Notes: generated by a model from the letters alone, not told the origin. Positions 16,106 to 26,053 are shown, counted from the stretch's first letter. The stretch is DNA of 64,000 bases from an uncultured Muribaculaceae bacterium (GCA_958436175.1 CAUBJF010000002.1:401182-465181); one strand, 5' to 3'. Numbers and translations: made by a program.

Positions 16106-18262
16106 ATGAACAAATTTCTTGCTATTCTTTCGGCTGCGGCCCTGCTGTACAGTTGTACCGAAAAGCAGCATACCCCGACGGCTCTCACCGACTACGTGAA
16201 CCCTCTCCTGGGCACTGCAACGCTTTGGGAAACCGAAGATTTAGGCTATGAACGGCATCAGCAGAAAAGGACATGGGGCGCAGAGGTCTTCCCCGGCGCA
16301 ACTCTTCCGAACGCCATGGTTCAGCTCACTCCCGTCACTATGTGGCATGCAGGAGGCGGCTATCAGTACGAAGACACTACTATCCTGGGGTTCGCCCACA
16401 CGGCTATGGGCCATTGGAATCTTATCGACCTGCCTATCATCCCTGTCACAGGTTATTTCAACGCAGACAACTACGCATCGGGATATTCCCACAAGAACGA
16501 ATCGGCCCACCCGGGCTACTATCAGGTCTACCTGAACCGCTATGGCGTCAATGCGGAACTCACAACCACTCCTCATGCAGGCTACCATAAATACACATTC
16601 GACGAGAAAGCACCGAAACGCCTGCTTGTCAACGTAGCCCATAATCAAGGCAATGTCCGCGACTGGGCAATCGACAAAGTTGACGATAATGCTTTCGAAG
16701 GTCACCAGAACGGCGTTTATTACTATGCCGTCACAAATCTTCCAATAGATTCTATCGGAATACAGACAAGCAAAGCCGAACGCGGTGTCCCGGTTGCCGT
16801 GGTCGACTTCAAAAACAACACCGGCAAAGAACCTCTTGAAGTCAAGGTCGGAATGTCGTATGTCAGCACCGACAACGCCAAGGCAAATCTGGAAGCCGAG
16901 ATGCTCGACAAGAACTTCGAACAGGTACGCCAGGAAGCCAACGACACATGGGAGAATCTCCTTGCCAAAGTCAAAGTCGAAGGCGGATCCGAACGTCAGA
17001 AAGGCCTGCTGTACACCACCCTTTACCGCGCTTCGCTGATGCCCCGGCTCGAAAGCGATGTAAACGGCCAGTACCGCGACAACCGTGGCGAAATAAGGAC
17101 TGACTCTGCATTCCGCTACTATTCGAACCCGGCCTTCTGGGATGTCAGCCGCAATCAGCTTATCCTTCTCGGCATGCTCCAGCCCGACGTAGCCCTCGAT
17201 GTCATCAAATCGACCATAGACAGAGGCGAAAAAGGCAGAGGATATATTCCATCTTATTTCCACGGAGATCACGCCCCGACATTCATCATAGGAAGCTGGA
17301 AACGCGGCATCAAGGATTTCGACCTTGACCGTGCCTACGCATTATGCCTCAAGAGCGCCATGGTGCCGGGCGAAGGCGGTCGCCCATGGCTCGAAGAATA
17401 CATAGCCAACGGTTATGTAGCCGACGTGAATCTGCCGGACTGCCCCTTCTGGGAAGAACACAAAGGAGGCGTGACAAAAACTCTCGAATATGCCTACGAC
17501 GACTATGCCGTAGCCCAGATTGCCGAAGAACTTGGTGATTCCATAAATTATAAGACACTTATGGACCGCTCGAAGAACTACCGCAACGTTTTCAATCCCG
17601 AAAACGGATTCTTCATGGGTCGTATCGAAGGAGGCGAATGGATGCCTCGATATAACCCCGACATGCCATATTATCAGCACATGTACCGCGAAGCAAACGG
17701 ATGGAACTCCCTCTTCTATGGTCCGCACGACCCAGAAGGCATCATCGCACTCTACCCTTCGGCCGAAGCTGTCGACGCTAAACTCGACACCCTCTTCACG
17801 CGCCCATACTGCGGTTATGAGGTTGCTAACATGACAGGCTTTATCGGCAACTACTGTCAGGGCAACCAGCCTGGCCACACGATTCCTTATACCTATTATT
17901 TCATCGGCAAGCAGGATAAATCGCAGGCTGTAATCAACCGTATCCTTGACCACTATTACGACATGGGAAAAGATAAACTCGCATATCCCGGCATGGATGA
18001 TGCAGGCGAAATGTCAGCATGGTATGCCCTCAACGCTATGGGTATCTACACTTACTCCCCGGCAGACCCAAGCTATATCATAACTGTACCTCTCTTCGAC
18101 AAAGTGACCATTGACCTCAACGGTAAAGAAGCAACAATATCTAAGAAAGGCAACGGTCTTAAGATTAAAGAAGCCACGATCGGAGGAAATCCTGTCAACG
18201 GTTACTTCGTCAGTCATGATGACCTCGCCGACGGCAAGGAACTCGTCATCGTCACCGAATAA
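16106..18262 (+). CDS. GH92 family glycosidase, divergent alpha-mannosidase clade
   Basis: A 718-residue predicted lipoprotein; the start at 16106 gives a signal ending YSC at residue 15. Family 92 enzymes are calcium-dependent exo-alpha-mannosidases. Visible landmarks: DYVNPLLGT (about 27-35), WGAEVFPGATLPNAMVQLTP (about 55-75), YFHGDHA (about 386-392) and MDDAGEMSAWYALNAMGIY near 630-650. Several normally stable motifs differ: HTAMGHWNLIDLP in place of the HTHLSGTG-type loop, YREANGWNSLFYGPHD in place of the EGNAWQYTW-type segment, and DDAGEM where DDCGQM is usual. The acidic residues remain, so it is probably active, perhaps on an unusual linkage or sugar. It follows GH78 and ends at a hairpin terminator. 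Confidence 0.88.
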   Translation: MNKFLAILSAAALLYSCTEKQHTPTALTDYVNPLLGTATLWETEDLGYERHQQKRTWGAEVFPGATLPNAMVQLTPVTMWHAGGGYQYEDTTILGFAHTAMGHWNLIDLPIIPVTGYFNADNYASGYSHKNESAHPGYYQVYLNRYGVNAELTTTPHAGYHKYTFDEKAPKRLLVNVAHNQGNVRDWAIDKVDDNAFEGHQNGVYYYAVTNLPIDSIGIQTSKAERGVPVAVVDFKNNTGKEPLEVKVGMSYVSTDNAKANLEAEMLDKNFEQVRQEANDTWENLLAKVKVEGGSERQKGLLYTTLYRASLMPRLESDVNGQYRDNRGEIRTDSAFRYYSNPAFWDVSRNQLILLGMLQPDVALDVIKSTIDRGEKGRGYIPSYFHGDHAPTFIIGSWKRGIKDFDLDRAYALCLKSAMVPGEGGRPWLEEYIANGYVADVNLPDCPFWEEHKGGVTKTLEYAYDDYAVAQIAEELGDSINYKTLMDRSKNYRNVFNPENGFFMGRIEGGEWMPRYNPDMPYYQHMYREANGWNSLFYGPHDPEGIIALYPSAEAVDAKLDTLFTRPYCGYEVANMTGFIGNYCQGNQPGHTIPYTYYFIGKQDKSQAVINRILDHYYDMGKDKLAYPGMDDAGEMSAWYALNAMGIYTYSPADPSYIITVPLFDKVTIDLNGKEATISKKGNGLKIKEATIGGNPVNGYFVSHDDLADGKELVIVTE

Positions 18263-18287
18263 TAATTCAATACTTAGTTCGTACAAA

Positions 18288-18320
18288 TCCCGGTAGCTGC
18301 TCAGAAACTACCGGGATTGC
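18288..18320 (+). terminator. Terminator after GH92
   Basis: TCCCGGTAG (18288-18296) pairs perfectly with CTACCGGGA (18308-18316) across an 11-nt loop, 26 bp after the GH92 stop. Only a weak T-rich tail (TTGCTT) follows. Confidence 0.5.
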
Positions 18321-18361
18321 TTATATCCATTGTTCTCAACCCAAATCAAAAAAATCAGAAC

Positions 18362-18396
18362 TTTGTGAGAACTATTGAATCCTTTTTCTATCTTTG
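18362..18396 (+). promoter_or_regulatory. Promoter of the SusC operon
   Basis: TATCTTTG (18389-18396) matches the -7 box. TTTG at 18362-18365 lies 23 bp upstream, slightly wide for a -33 box. Transcription would start near 18404, leaving a leader of about 310 nt before the SusC ATG. Confidence 0.6.
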
Positions 18397-18711
18397 CATC
18401 TAAAAAACAATCATACGGAAGAGCCCAGTCACAAGTGTAATATTTACACTCATTAAGCTTCTAAGCATTATTTTAACCCAATTATACAAACAACCGGATA
18501 CCATACCGCATATCTTTAAGCTCAAATAATGTTAACCACACCCCATCTAATCAGCTATCTCTCAGCATTATAATTATATCGATACACATTTGTCACAAAT
18601 CAATACATATATTCACAAAAAATAACTGAATTTTGTCAAGCTTTAACCGGCGAAAAACACTTTGACCTAAATTAATCTATCCAATTAATATCACTAAAAA
18701 ATCTAATTCGA
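18397..18711 (+). other. Long AT-rich 5' leader of the SusC operon
   Basis: About 310 non-coding bases between promoter and SusC. It contains two short palindromes: AGTGTAA-TAT-TTACACT (18434-18450) and ATTTGT-C-ACAAAT (18588-18600). No open frame, riboswitch match or internal promoter box was convincing. A regulatory role for the leader is possible but not shown. Confidence 0.4.
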
Positions 18712-21700
18712 ATGAAGAAATCGAGACCAAAAAGATTATGGTTCGCATTAGGTGGTTTTCTTGCAGTGGTTGCCGTAGCAGGCTCTCCCCAGCAAGTATA
18801 CGCCGAGCCACAATCGACGGGAGTCAATCAACAGGCGACCGTGACGGTAAAAGGTACTGTCTTCGATGAAAACGACGAGCCCGTCATCGGTGCCTCTGTC
18901 GTTGTGAAAGGGACAAAAATCAATGCCGTTACTGATATCGACGGTAACTTCTCTCTTAAATGTACACCTTCCGACAAGATCGTCATCTCCTATGTAGGGT
19001 ACAATCCTGTCGAGGTATCAGCTTCCGACAATCTGAGTCATATAAAGCTCGACAGTATGTCGGAACTCCTCGATGACGTTGTCGTTATCGGCTATGGTAC
19101 AACCACACGCCGAGCAGCAGTCGGCGCTGTCGACCAGGTGAAGGGTGAGAAAATCGCCGAACGACCCGTACTAAACATGACTCAGGCTATGCAGGGCGCT
19201 GCTCCTAATGTCATCATCCAGTCGAATTCCTACGACCCTAACAACCAGAGCACAACCTTCAACGTGCGTGGTGTGACATCAACTACAAGCTCCTCGCCTC
19301 TCTTCGTCATCGACGGTATTGTTGCTGATGACGGCGCTTTCAACCGACTGAATCCCAACGATGTTGAAAACATCTCTGTTCTTAAGGACGCAGGCGCTGC
19401 CGCAATCTACGGTTCGCGTTCTGCTGCCGGTGTTATCCTCGTTACAACTAAGGCCGGTAAGAAAGACACTCCTGCAACTGTTTCGTTCAGTGCCAATGTC
19501 GGTTGGGAAGACCCCTACTATCCTTTCGACACTGTCGACGGCTATCAGAATGCCCTTCTTTACAATCAGGCTCTCGTCAACTCGGGCCAGGCTCCCGCTT
19601 TCACACCTGCCGACATCGTAGACCTCTACGAGCACCGCGCTGAAGAACGATGGGGCTCCGACGAAATAAGTAAGACTGCCCTCCAGCAGAAATACAACGT
19701 AATGGTACAGGGCGGCAGTAAGAACACTACATATATGTTCTCGCTGGGCTATTACAACCAGGAAAGCAACCTCGTCGGTAAAAACAATCAGGGTGTGCAG
19801 CGCTACAACATGCGTATGAATATCGGCACCGATATCGGCCGTTTCCACATCGGCGCTATCATGCAGTTCACTCGCAACAACTCGAAGATGTCCACCGCAA
19901 ACCTCTTCAACGTCTACGCCAACACACGCCGTACTCCCAAGTACTATTATAACAACCTTGTAGATGCGGAAGGACGATATGTGGCCAACAGCACCGTTGC
20001 CGACCAGCATGCCCTGGCCGAACTCAACACCGACGGCTACAACAAATACCGCAATAACGACTGGACCGGTACTGTCAACGCCGACTTCAAGATTATCGAA
20101 GGCCTCAAACTGCGTGGTGTCCTCGGTGTCAACATCAACAACCAGACACGCTCCACACATAATATTCCTTACGAATTCTACAGCGTGACTGGCGAACTCC
20201 AGAAAACATCGGTCAAAGATTACGGCGCAAGCAACTGGAACTCTGATACATACAACATCAACTCGCAGATTCTTCTTGACTTCAACCGCACTTTCAAGGG
20301 TGTTCATACCGTCAACGCTATGTTCGGTTTTACCAATGAATCGTACACCGAACAATACAATGACATCTCCCAGGGTTATATAGACCCCGACCTCGGCACC
20401 CCCACCGAAGGTTCGACCACAGAGAACGATGCTTTCGGAGGCAGCACATTCCTTCAGAACCGCGGTCGCACATCCATCAATTCGCTCATTGGCCGTGTTG
20501 GCTATAACTACGCCGACCGCTACCTTGCAGAATTCACATTCCGCTACGACGGATCGAGCAAGTTCCATAAAGACCATCGCTGGGGCTTCTTCCCCTCCGT
20601 CTCATTGGGCTGGCGCGCAACTGAGGAAGAATTCCTCACCACCTATCGCGAGAACGTCGGCGATCTCAAACTGCGTCTCTCCTACGGTAAGCTCGGCAAC
20701 CAGGCTGTAGGCAACTACGACCGGTTCACAACCTTCCAGCTGTACAGCGACGGACTCGTATTCAACAACCAGGGTGTAGGTTGGGCCGGCTTCACTACGG
20801 GTCAGGACGACCTCACATGGGAAAAGACCAAGACCTACAACGTCGGCCTCGACGCTTCGTTCTTCAAGAACGCCCTTCAGGTGACCTTCGACGCTTTCTA
20901 CAAACGTACCACCGACATCCTCCAGACTCCCCGCTATCCCGGCCTCTTCGGTACCTCCGTCGCTCGTGCCAACATAGGCGAGATGAGCAACCGCGGCTGG
21001 GAACTCTCTATCCAGTATTATCTCCGCACAGGTGAGTTCAACCACAACATCAGCTTCAATATCGGCGACACCAAGAACAAACTCCTCAAGTATCCCGGTC
21101 ACGAAAACATATGGAACATGGACGGTATCTCCGGTCTCCAGCGTGAAGGCCTGCCTCTGATGAACTACTATGCCCTCGAAACAGACGGCTTCTTCCAGAG
21201 CTACGACGAAATCGAGAGCTCACCCAAAATCTCCGGCGTTGCCGTGCAGCCAGGCGATATCAAATATGTCGACCAGAATGGCGACGGCGTAATCGACGAC
21301 AACGACCGCGTCGTAGTCGGCAATCCCTTCCCCCGCTATACATTCGGTCTTAACTACGGCCTGACATGGCGCGGCTTCGACTTCTCCATGTTCTGGCAGG
21401 GTGTCGGCAAACGCTCGCAGTACGTACGCGGCGAAATGCTCGAACCTTTCCACGGCAACTACTCCCAGGTTATCTTCAAACACCAGCTCGACTTCTGGAC
21501 TCCCACAAATACAGATGCCGAATATCCCCGTCTGTCGGCTCCAGGATCCAGCTCCTACACCAACAACTTCCGCGGCTCAGACCTGAACGTCCACAACGGC
21601 GCTTACGCCCGTCTCAAGAACCTTACCTTCGGGTATAGCCTGCCGGAAAGCCTTATCCGCCATCTCGGCATGAAAAAGTGCCGCTTCTATGTGACCGGTG

Positions 21701-21855
21701 AAAACCTCTGGACCATCTGCGCCAAATCGTGGATCGACCCGGAAGTGTCGAACGTGTCATCGACCGGCGGCGAAGGTGATACAGGTGCCGGACGATACTA
21801 CCGTTCCTATCCTTCTCTCCGCTACTACGGTCTCGGCTTTGATATAACCTTCTAA
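18712..21855 (+). CDS. SusC-like TonB-dependent outer-membrane transporter
   Basis: A 1,047-residue SusC-family transporter that imports oligosaccharides across the outer membrane together with SusD. Order: signal region (about 1-31), carboxypeptidase-regulatory-like domain (about 42-120, VKGTVFDENDEPVIGASV), a TonB-box-like stretch DDVVVIGYGTTTRR (about 121-134), plug with FNVRGVTSTTSSSPLFVIDG and AGAAAIYGSRSAAGVILVTT, then the barrel to the C-terminal strand YYGLGFDITF. Length and motifs are normal. It is the first gene of SusC-SusD-SusE-like-GH76, preceded by a long leader, and is presumably activated by the HTCS. The cargo is predicted to be mannan fragments released by surface GH76. Confidence 0.96.
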   Translation: MKKSRPKRLWFALGGFLAVVAVAGSPQQVYAEPQSTGVNQQATVTVKGTVFDENDEPVIGASVVVKGTKINAVTDIDGNFSLKCTPSDKIVISYVGYNPVEVSASDNLSHIKLDSMSELLDDVVVIGYGTTTRRAAVGAVDQVKGEKIAERPVLNMTQAMQGAAPNVIIQSNSYDPNNQSTTFNVRGVTSTTSSSPLFVIDGIVADDGAFNRLNPNDVENISVLKDAGAAAIYGSRSAAGVILVTTKAGKKDTPATVSFSANVGWEDPYYPFDTVDGYQNALLYNQALVNSGQAPAFTPADIVDLYEHRAEERWGSDEISKTALQQKYNVMVQGGSKNTTYMFSLGYYNQESNLVGKNNQGVQRYNMRMNIGTDIGRFHIGAIMQFTRNNSKMSTANLFNVYANTRRTPKYYYNNLVDAEGRYVANSTVADQHALAELNTDGYNKYRNNDWTGTVNADFKIIEGLKLRGVLGVNINNQTRSTHNIPYEFYSVTGELQKTSVKDYGASNWNSDTYNINSQILLDFNRTFKGVHTVNAMFGFTNESYTEQYNDISQGYIDPDLGTPTEGSTTENDAFGGSTFLQNRGRTSINSLIGRVGYNYADRYLAEFTFRYDGSSKFHKDHRWGFFPSVSLGWRATEEEFLTTYRENVGDLKLRLSYGKLGNQAVGNYDRFTTFQLYSDGLVFNNQGVGWAGFTTGQDDLTWEKTKTYNVGLDASFFKNALQVTFDAFYKRTTDILQTPRYPGLFGTSVARANIGEMSNRGWELSIQYYLRTGEFNHNISFNIGDTKNKLLKYPGHENIWNMDGISGLQREGLPLMNYYALETDGFFQSYDEIESSPKISGVAVQPGDIKYVDQNGDGVIDDNDRVVVGNPFPRYTFGLNYGLTWRGFDFSMFWQGVGKRSQYVRGEMLEPFHGNYSQVIFKHQLDFWTPTNTDAEYPRLSAPGSSSYTNNFRGSDLNVHNGAYARLKNLTFGYSLPESLIRHLGMKKCRFYVTGENLWTICAKSWIDPEVSNVSSTGGEGDTGAGRYYRSYPSLRYYGLGFDITF

Positions 21856-21869
21856 ATCGTATCAGAACA

Positions 21870-23486
21870 ATGAAACTTCTTAATATAATGGCGGCAGGCG
21901 TCATCCTCGCCTCGACAGTATCGCTGACGGGTTGCAACGACCTCGAACAGCCGCCAAGCAACAAATATACCAACAACAACTTCTGGACAGAGAAAAACGT
22001 CGACAAGCTTGTGATGACAGCCTACACCCAGTTGTACAGCGCAGGCACCATGTGGAGCGACGAAGAACTCACCGACAACCTCTACAACGGTTACGGTCTT
22101 AACGACCAGCACTACATACGCCGCGGTATAGCCACCTCGAACCAGGGTATTTTCGGCTGGAACGGTTACTACGGCGGCATCCGTTCATGCCATACATATC
22201 TTGAGAACGTTGTCAACGTCGAAGGTATCGACGAAGCCGTGATCCGCCGTCTCAACGCCGAAGCACGCATGATTCGCGACTACATCTACTTCCGCCTGAC
22301 CAGTCTCTATGGCGACATTCCTTTCTTCATGGAGAACCCTACACTGGAGTACGCCAGCACGCTGAAACGCACACCCCACGCACAGGTAATAGAGACAATC
22401 ACGAAAGACCTCGAAGAGATAATACCGGACCTGCCTAAACGAGAGGACCTGACAGCCGACGAAAACGGACGTCTCACACAGGCTGCCGGTGCTATGCTCC
22501 GCGCCCGTATTGCACTGATGGAAAGCGACTGGCAGACAGTTGCCGACTGGTGCAAGCGCATCATGGACGGCGAATTCGGCCATTATGAACTCTTCCCTTC
22601 CTACTCCGGACTCTTCGCTGAAGAAAACGAATACAACTGTGAAGTTATTCTCGATATGGGATACGTCCAGGGCATCAAGACCTGGGGCGAAATGAACCAG
22701 ATGAAACCGCCATCCCTGCGTTCGACATGGACCAGCTGGCTGCCAACCCAGAGCCTCGTCGACTGCTATCTCACCCTCGGCGGTTATACCATCACCGAAG
22801 ATGGCACCGACTTTGACCCTGAGAATCCCTACGACAACCGCGACCCACGTCTTGACGCTACTGTCGTCCGCGACAAGTCTACCCTCTATGACCCCTGCAC
22901 AGGTATCACTCACACTATCTACATCGACCCCCGTTCGGGCGTGTCGGCCGACAATGTTGTCAACGACAACGGCTCCGCACCCTCCGGTCAGTACAAGACA
23001 TACACCGGTTATTATACCCGCAAGTGGTTCTCGCCCATCAAGGACGATACAAGCTACAGCTCCGGCCTCAACATCATCATGATGCGCTATGCCGATGTCC
23101 TTCTGATGTACGCCGAGGCCATGAACGAACTCGGGAAGATGACCGAAAGCGTATGGAACCAGACTATCCGTCTCATCCGCGCACGTGCCGGCTTCACAGC
23201 CGATAAAGCCCTCAATATGCCTTCCGGCGAACTCCGCCAGGTCATCCGCAACGAACGACGCGTAGAGCTCGCTCTCGAAGGCCTCCGCTGGTGGGATATC
23301 AAACGCTGGAAAGCAGGTTCGGAATACCTCAACGGTCCTGTCAAAGGATGTACTTTCGTTGGCGGTGTCGAAGTGCTCGACAACTATGTCTTCGACGAGA
23401 ACCGCGACTATCTTTTCGCAGTTCCACAGAGCGAAATCGACTTCAATCCCAACCTAAAACCCCAGAACCCAGGCTACAGCAGCTGA
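21870..23486 (+). CDS. SusD-like glycan-binding lipoprotein
   Basis: A 538-residue lipoprotein (lipobox LTGC, cysteine 22) that caps the SusC transporter and binds glycan. Family features: DLEQPPSNKYTNNNFW near the N-terminus, RAEARMIRDYIYFRL-type helix (LNAEARMIRDYIYF, about 128-141), repeated helical segments, and the C-terminal signature NERRVELALEGLRWWDIKRW near 456-475. It starts 14 bp after the SusC stop, so the two are co-transcribed. Surface location and partner are established for the family; the exact ligand is inferred from the linked GH76, GH125 and GH92. Confidence 0.95.
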   Translation: MKLLNIMAAGVILASTVSLTGCNDLEQPPSNKYTNNNFWTEKNVDKLVMTAYTQLYSAGTMWSDEELTDNLYNGYGLNDQHYIRRGIATSNQGIFGWNGYYGGIRSCHTYLENVVNVEGIDEAVIRRLNAEARMIRDYIYFRLTSLYGDIPFFMENPTLEYASTLKRTPHAQVIETITKDLEEIIPDLPKREDLTADENGRLTQAAGAMLRARIALMESDWQTVADWCKRIMDGEFGHYELFPSYSGLFAEENEYNCEVILDMGYVQGIKTWGEMNQMKPPSLRSTWTSWLPTQSLVDCYLTLGGYTITEDGTDFDPENPYDNRDPRLDATVVRDKSTLYDPCTGITHTIYIDPRSGVSADNVVNDNGSAPSGQYKTYTGYYTRKWFSPIKDDTSYSSGLNIIMMRYADVLLMYAEAMNELGKMTESVWNQTIRLIRARAGFTADKALNMPSGELRQVIRNERRVELALEGLRWWDIKRWKAGSEYLNGPVKGCTFVGGVEVLDNYVFDENRDYLFAVPQSEIDFNPNLKPQNPGYSS

Positions 23487-23538
23487 TGGTAAGCAAAATA
23501 CAAAAAGCTAAAACAAATCAAAACAAAGAACCCAACTG

Positions 23539-24702
23539 ATGAAATCTATAGTATACAAGAGCTTAATGCTCACAACCGTTCTTGTCGCAGCTGCTTCCTG
23601 CTCCGACAACATGGAGTACACCGACGTTACGCCCAATCCGGTGACTGCCTTCTATGAACCGGCCAACGAGAAGGCCGTGAAACTCGTTGCCTCTAACTCG
23701 GCATCCCTGCTGTTCGAATGGGAGCCTTCGCATGCAGCGGACGGCGCGCTGCCCCAGTACGAGCTCGCTTTCTACAAGAGCGACGACACAACCAATCCTA
23801 TCTACAAAATCACATCCGACAACGCCGGTATCAAGCCAATGGCTACTGTAAGCCACAAAGACCTCACCAAGGTCATGGTCGCAGCCGGAGTGCCAATGGG
23901 AGATAAAGGCACAGTAAAATGGGGCGTACTGACATACACCGGCGCGATCGCCAGACCTTCGACCATTCTGTACGACATCACCATCACACGTTTCGTCGGT
24001 TTCGATGTAATCCCCGATGAGCTCTACCTCACCGGAGCCGGTTCTGAGACAGGCGCAGATCTTTCCCAGGCCTACGCTATGATGAAACCCACAAGCGAGT
24101 CCTTCGAAATCTTCACCAAGCTTACCGCAGGCCAGAAGATATACTTCGCCGACAGCCGTGACGGCGCTACGACTTACAGCATCAATGGAACACGCCTCGT
24201 CGAAGGCGAAGACGGCGGCACGACGGCTCCTTCCGACGGTGTCTACCGCATCTCTCTCGACTTCTCGACCGCGAACGCTTCGCTCAAGAAGATCGAACAC
24301 CTCTACTTCCGCTTCACCGACTTCGACGGATTCTCCACTGTAGCCACCGACAACCACGTATGCTTCGAATACGACTACGCAGGCAACGGCGTATTCCGCA
24401 AAGAAGCAACCGTCGTCACCAAAGATACCGGCTGGTCCTGGGATCCCTTCGAATCGCGCTATAACCTCCTGATGGTCTACGAAGGTGACGAAGAAGCTAC
24501 CTGGGCTCCTACGAATACCGGTCTGGACAGCAAACCGAGCTCACTCGATATCAACAGCGACTACTTCAACATGCAGGAATTCAGCGGTAAAGTCGGCTAC
24601 AAATGGAAGATTGCCGATGCATGGTACAACACTCCCTGCGTCTTCAGCGCATACTTCAACAACGAGTATGGGACATTCAAGCACTTCCAGGAAGTAAAAT
24701 AA
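23539..24702 (+). CDS. SusE-like surface glycan-binding lipoprotein
   Basis: A 387-residue lipoprotein (AAASC, cysteine 21). The N-terminal half resembles the SusE domain: a strand-rich segment after the signal with NSASLLFEWEPSHAADG and a following Ig-like fold (to about 150). The C-terminal half (about 155-387) is rich in aromatic residues typical of glycan-binding modules (GWSWDPF, GYKWKIADAWYNTP). Its position after SusD and before GH76 matches surface glycan-binding proteins of Bacteroides alpha-mannan PULs. Specific ligand and domain boundaries are inferred. It is 52 bp from SusD and 27 bp from GH76. Confidence 0.8.
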   Translation: MKSIVYKSLMLTTVLVAAASCSDNMEYTDVTPNPVTAFYEPANEKAVKLVASNSASLLFEWEPSHAADGALPQYELAFYKSDDTTNPIYKITSDNAGIKPMATVSHKDLTKVMVAAGVPMGDKGTVKWGVLTYTGAIARPSTILYDITITRFVGFDVIPDELYLTGAGSETGADLSQAYAMMKPTSESFEIFTKLTAGQKIYFADSRDGATTYSINGTRLVEGEDGGTTAPSDGVYRISLDFSTANASLKKIEHLYFRFTDFDGFSTVATDNHVCFEYDYAGNGVFRKEATVVTKDTGWSWDPFESRYNLLMVYEGDEEATWAPTNTGLDSKPSSLDINSDYFNMQEFSGKVGYKWKIADAWYNTPCVFSAYFNNEYGTFKHFQEVK

Positions 24703-24729
24703 AACGATAGTCATTAAAACAGACATCTC

Positions 24730-25956
24730 ATGAAAAAAATAATAGCACTAACGGCGCTAGCTGTCGCAATGAGCTCTATGGCTGTCTCATGCGACGATGT
24801 CGACGAATACGTTCCGCCTACAGAATATACCATAGACTGGAACGCTGCGGCCGACAGCGCAACAACAGCGCTTATACAGAACTACTGGAACGACAGCAAA
24901 GGCTTCTTCAACGCCAAGAGCGACGGCTATCACGAAGAAACTAACAACTACTGGCCCCAGGCTCATGCCATGGACGTTATCATAGATGCCTATCTGCGCA
25001 CCGGCGACGCAAAGTACAGCGCCATGTTCGACAAATGGTTCAACGGCATCAAGACACAGTGCTGGAGCGACCGCAAAGACGAATACTGGGTGCCCCTCTA
25101 TGACGACAATGCATGGATAAGCTGCACGATGATGCGCCTTTACAATGTCACCAAAGATACCAAATACCTTGAGGTTGCCCGTCATCTGTTCGAAGACATG
25201 ATGAATAGCTGGGACAACGAAGGTGTCGGCGGTCTCCCATGGGGCGACCCTGCGAACCCCAACTTCGGCGGTCCTCACAACCAGGCGACACCTACCAATG
25301 GACCGGCCTGCGTACTCGGTTTCCGTCTCTATGAGGCCACCAACAACGAGCAGTACCTCAAGGATGCAATGCGTATCTACAACTTCCTCAGGGAATACAT
25401 CCTGGATCCCTCCACTGGCCGTGTCCTTAACGGTATCGACGGAATGACGCTTGAAAGCACTGGAGAGGCCCTCAGCCTATATTCCTACAACCACGGTACG
25501 GTTATGGCTGCCGCTTATGCAGCCTACAAACATACCGGCGATCCCGTCTATCTCAAGGATGCCTGCCGCATAGCTTCCTTCGCCATCGATCAGTTCTCCG
25601 AAAGCTCGACCAATGTCCTGAAATTCGAGAATACCCAGTGGACCTGGGGTGCACCTGATTTCGGCGGCGACTGCGCTCTCTTCCGCGCCATTTTCTTCCA
25701 CTACATCGCCGACTTTATCGAATCGCCCGACTTCGAAAGCAACTGGCGCACGAAATTCTTCAAGAACATGAACTCGACAGCCGAATTCCTCTGGCGACGC
25801 GGACTTGTCGACAAGAGCGACTACAAAAACATGCTCTTTGCCAATAAATTCGACGAAGGTGTGGAAGTCGGCAAAAACGGTATTCTCAATTGCCAGGTCA
25901 CTGCCTGCGCATGCATAGAGATGCGTGCTCGAATATTCAATTCCATCGGCAGATAA
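24730..25956 (+). CDS. GH76 endo-alpha-1,6-mannanase lipoprotein
   Basis: A 408-residue lipoprotein (AVSC, cysteine 21), so probably on the outer-membrane surface. Family 76 enzymes cleave the alpha-1,6-mannan backbone internally with two adjacent aspartates; here these are D125-D126 in VPLYDDNAW. Other family segments are ETNNYWPQAHAMDVIIDAYLR split over about 70-90, GGLPWGDPANPNFGGPHNQ near 165, and YSYNHGTVMAAAY near 255. It is the last gene of the SusC operon and is followed by a strong terminator. It would make the oligosaccharides that SusC/D imports and GH125 trims. Confidence 0.94.
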   Translation: MKKIIALTALAVAMSSMAVSCDDVDEYVPPTEYTIDWNAAADSATTALIQNYWNDSKGFFNAKSDGYHEETNNYWPQAHAMDVIIDAYLRTGDAKYSAMFDKWFNGIKTQCWSDRKDEYWVPLYDDNAWISCTMMRLYNVTKDTKYLEVARHLFEDMMNSWDNEGVGGLPWGDPANPNFGGPHNQATPTNGPACVLGFRLYEATNNEQYLKDAMRIYNFLREYILDPSTGRVLNGIDGMTLESTGEALSLYSYNHGTVMAAAYAAYKHTGDPVYLKDACRIASFAIDQFSESSTNVLKFENTQWTWGAPDFGGDCALFRAIFFHYIADFIESPDFESNWRTKFFKNMNSTAEFLWRRGLVDKSDYKNMLFANKFDEGVEVGKNGILNCQVTACACIEMRARIFNSIGR

Positions 25957-26008
25957 GCCGATAGAAATCCAGGTAATTTAGTCATCGCACTGTCTGAATT
26001 ATCCTATT

Positions 26009-26053
26009 TCCCCCAAGACAGCTGAAATGAGCTGCTTTGGGGGATTTTTCTTT
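26009..26053 (+). terminator. Terminator of the SusC-GH76 operon
   Basis: TCCCCCAA (26009-26016) pairs with TTGGGGGA (26037-26044) and an inner CAGCT/AGCTG stem closes a 6-nt loop; TTTTTCTTT follows. It lies 53 bp after the GH76 stop. Confidence 0.85.

Noticed and set aside
7224..25956. Starch (Sus-type) PUL
   Set aside because: No GH13, GH97 or GH31 gene is present; the enzyme set GH76, GH125 and GH92 points to alpha-mannan.
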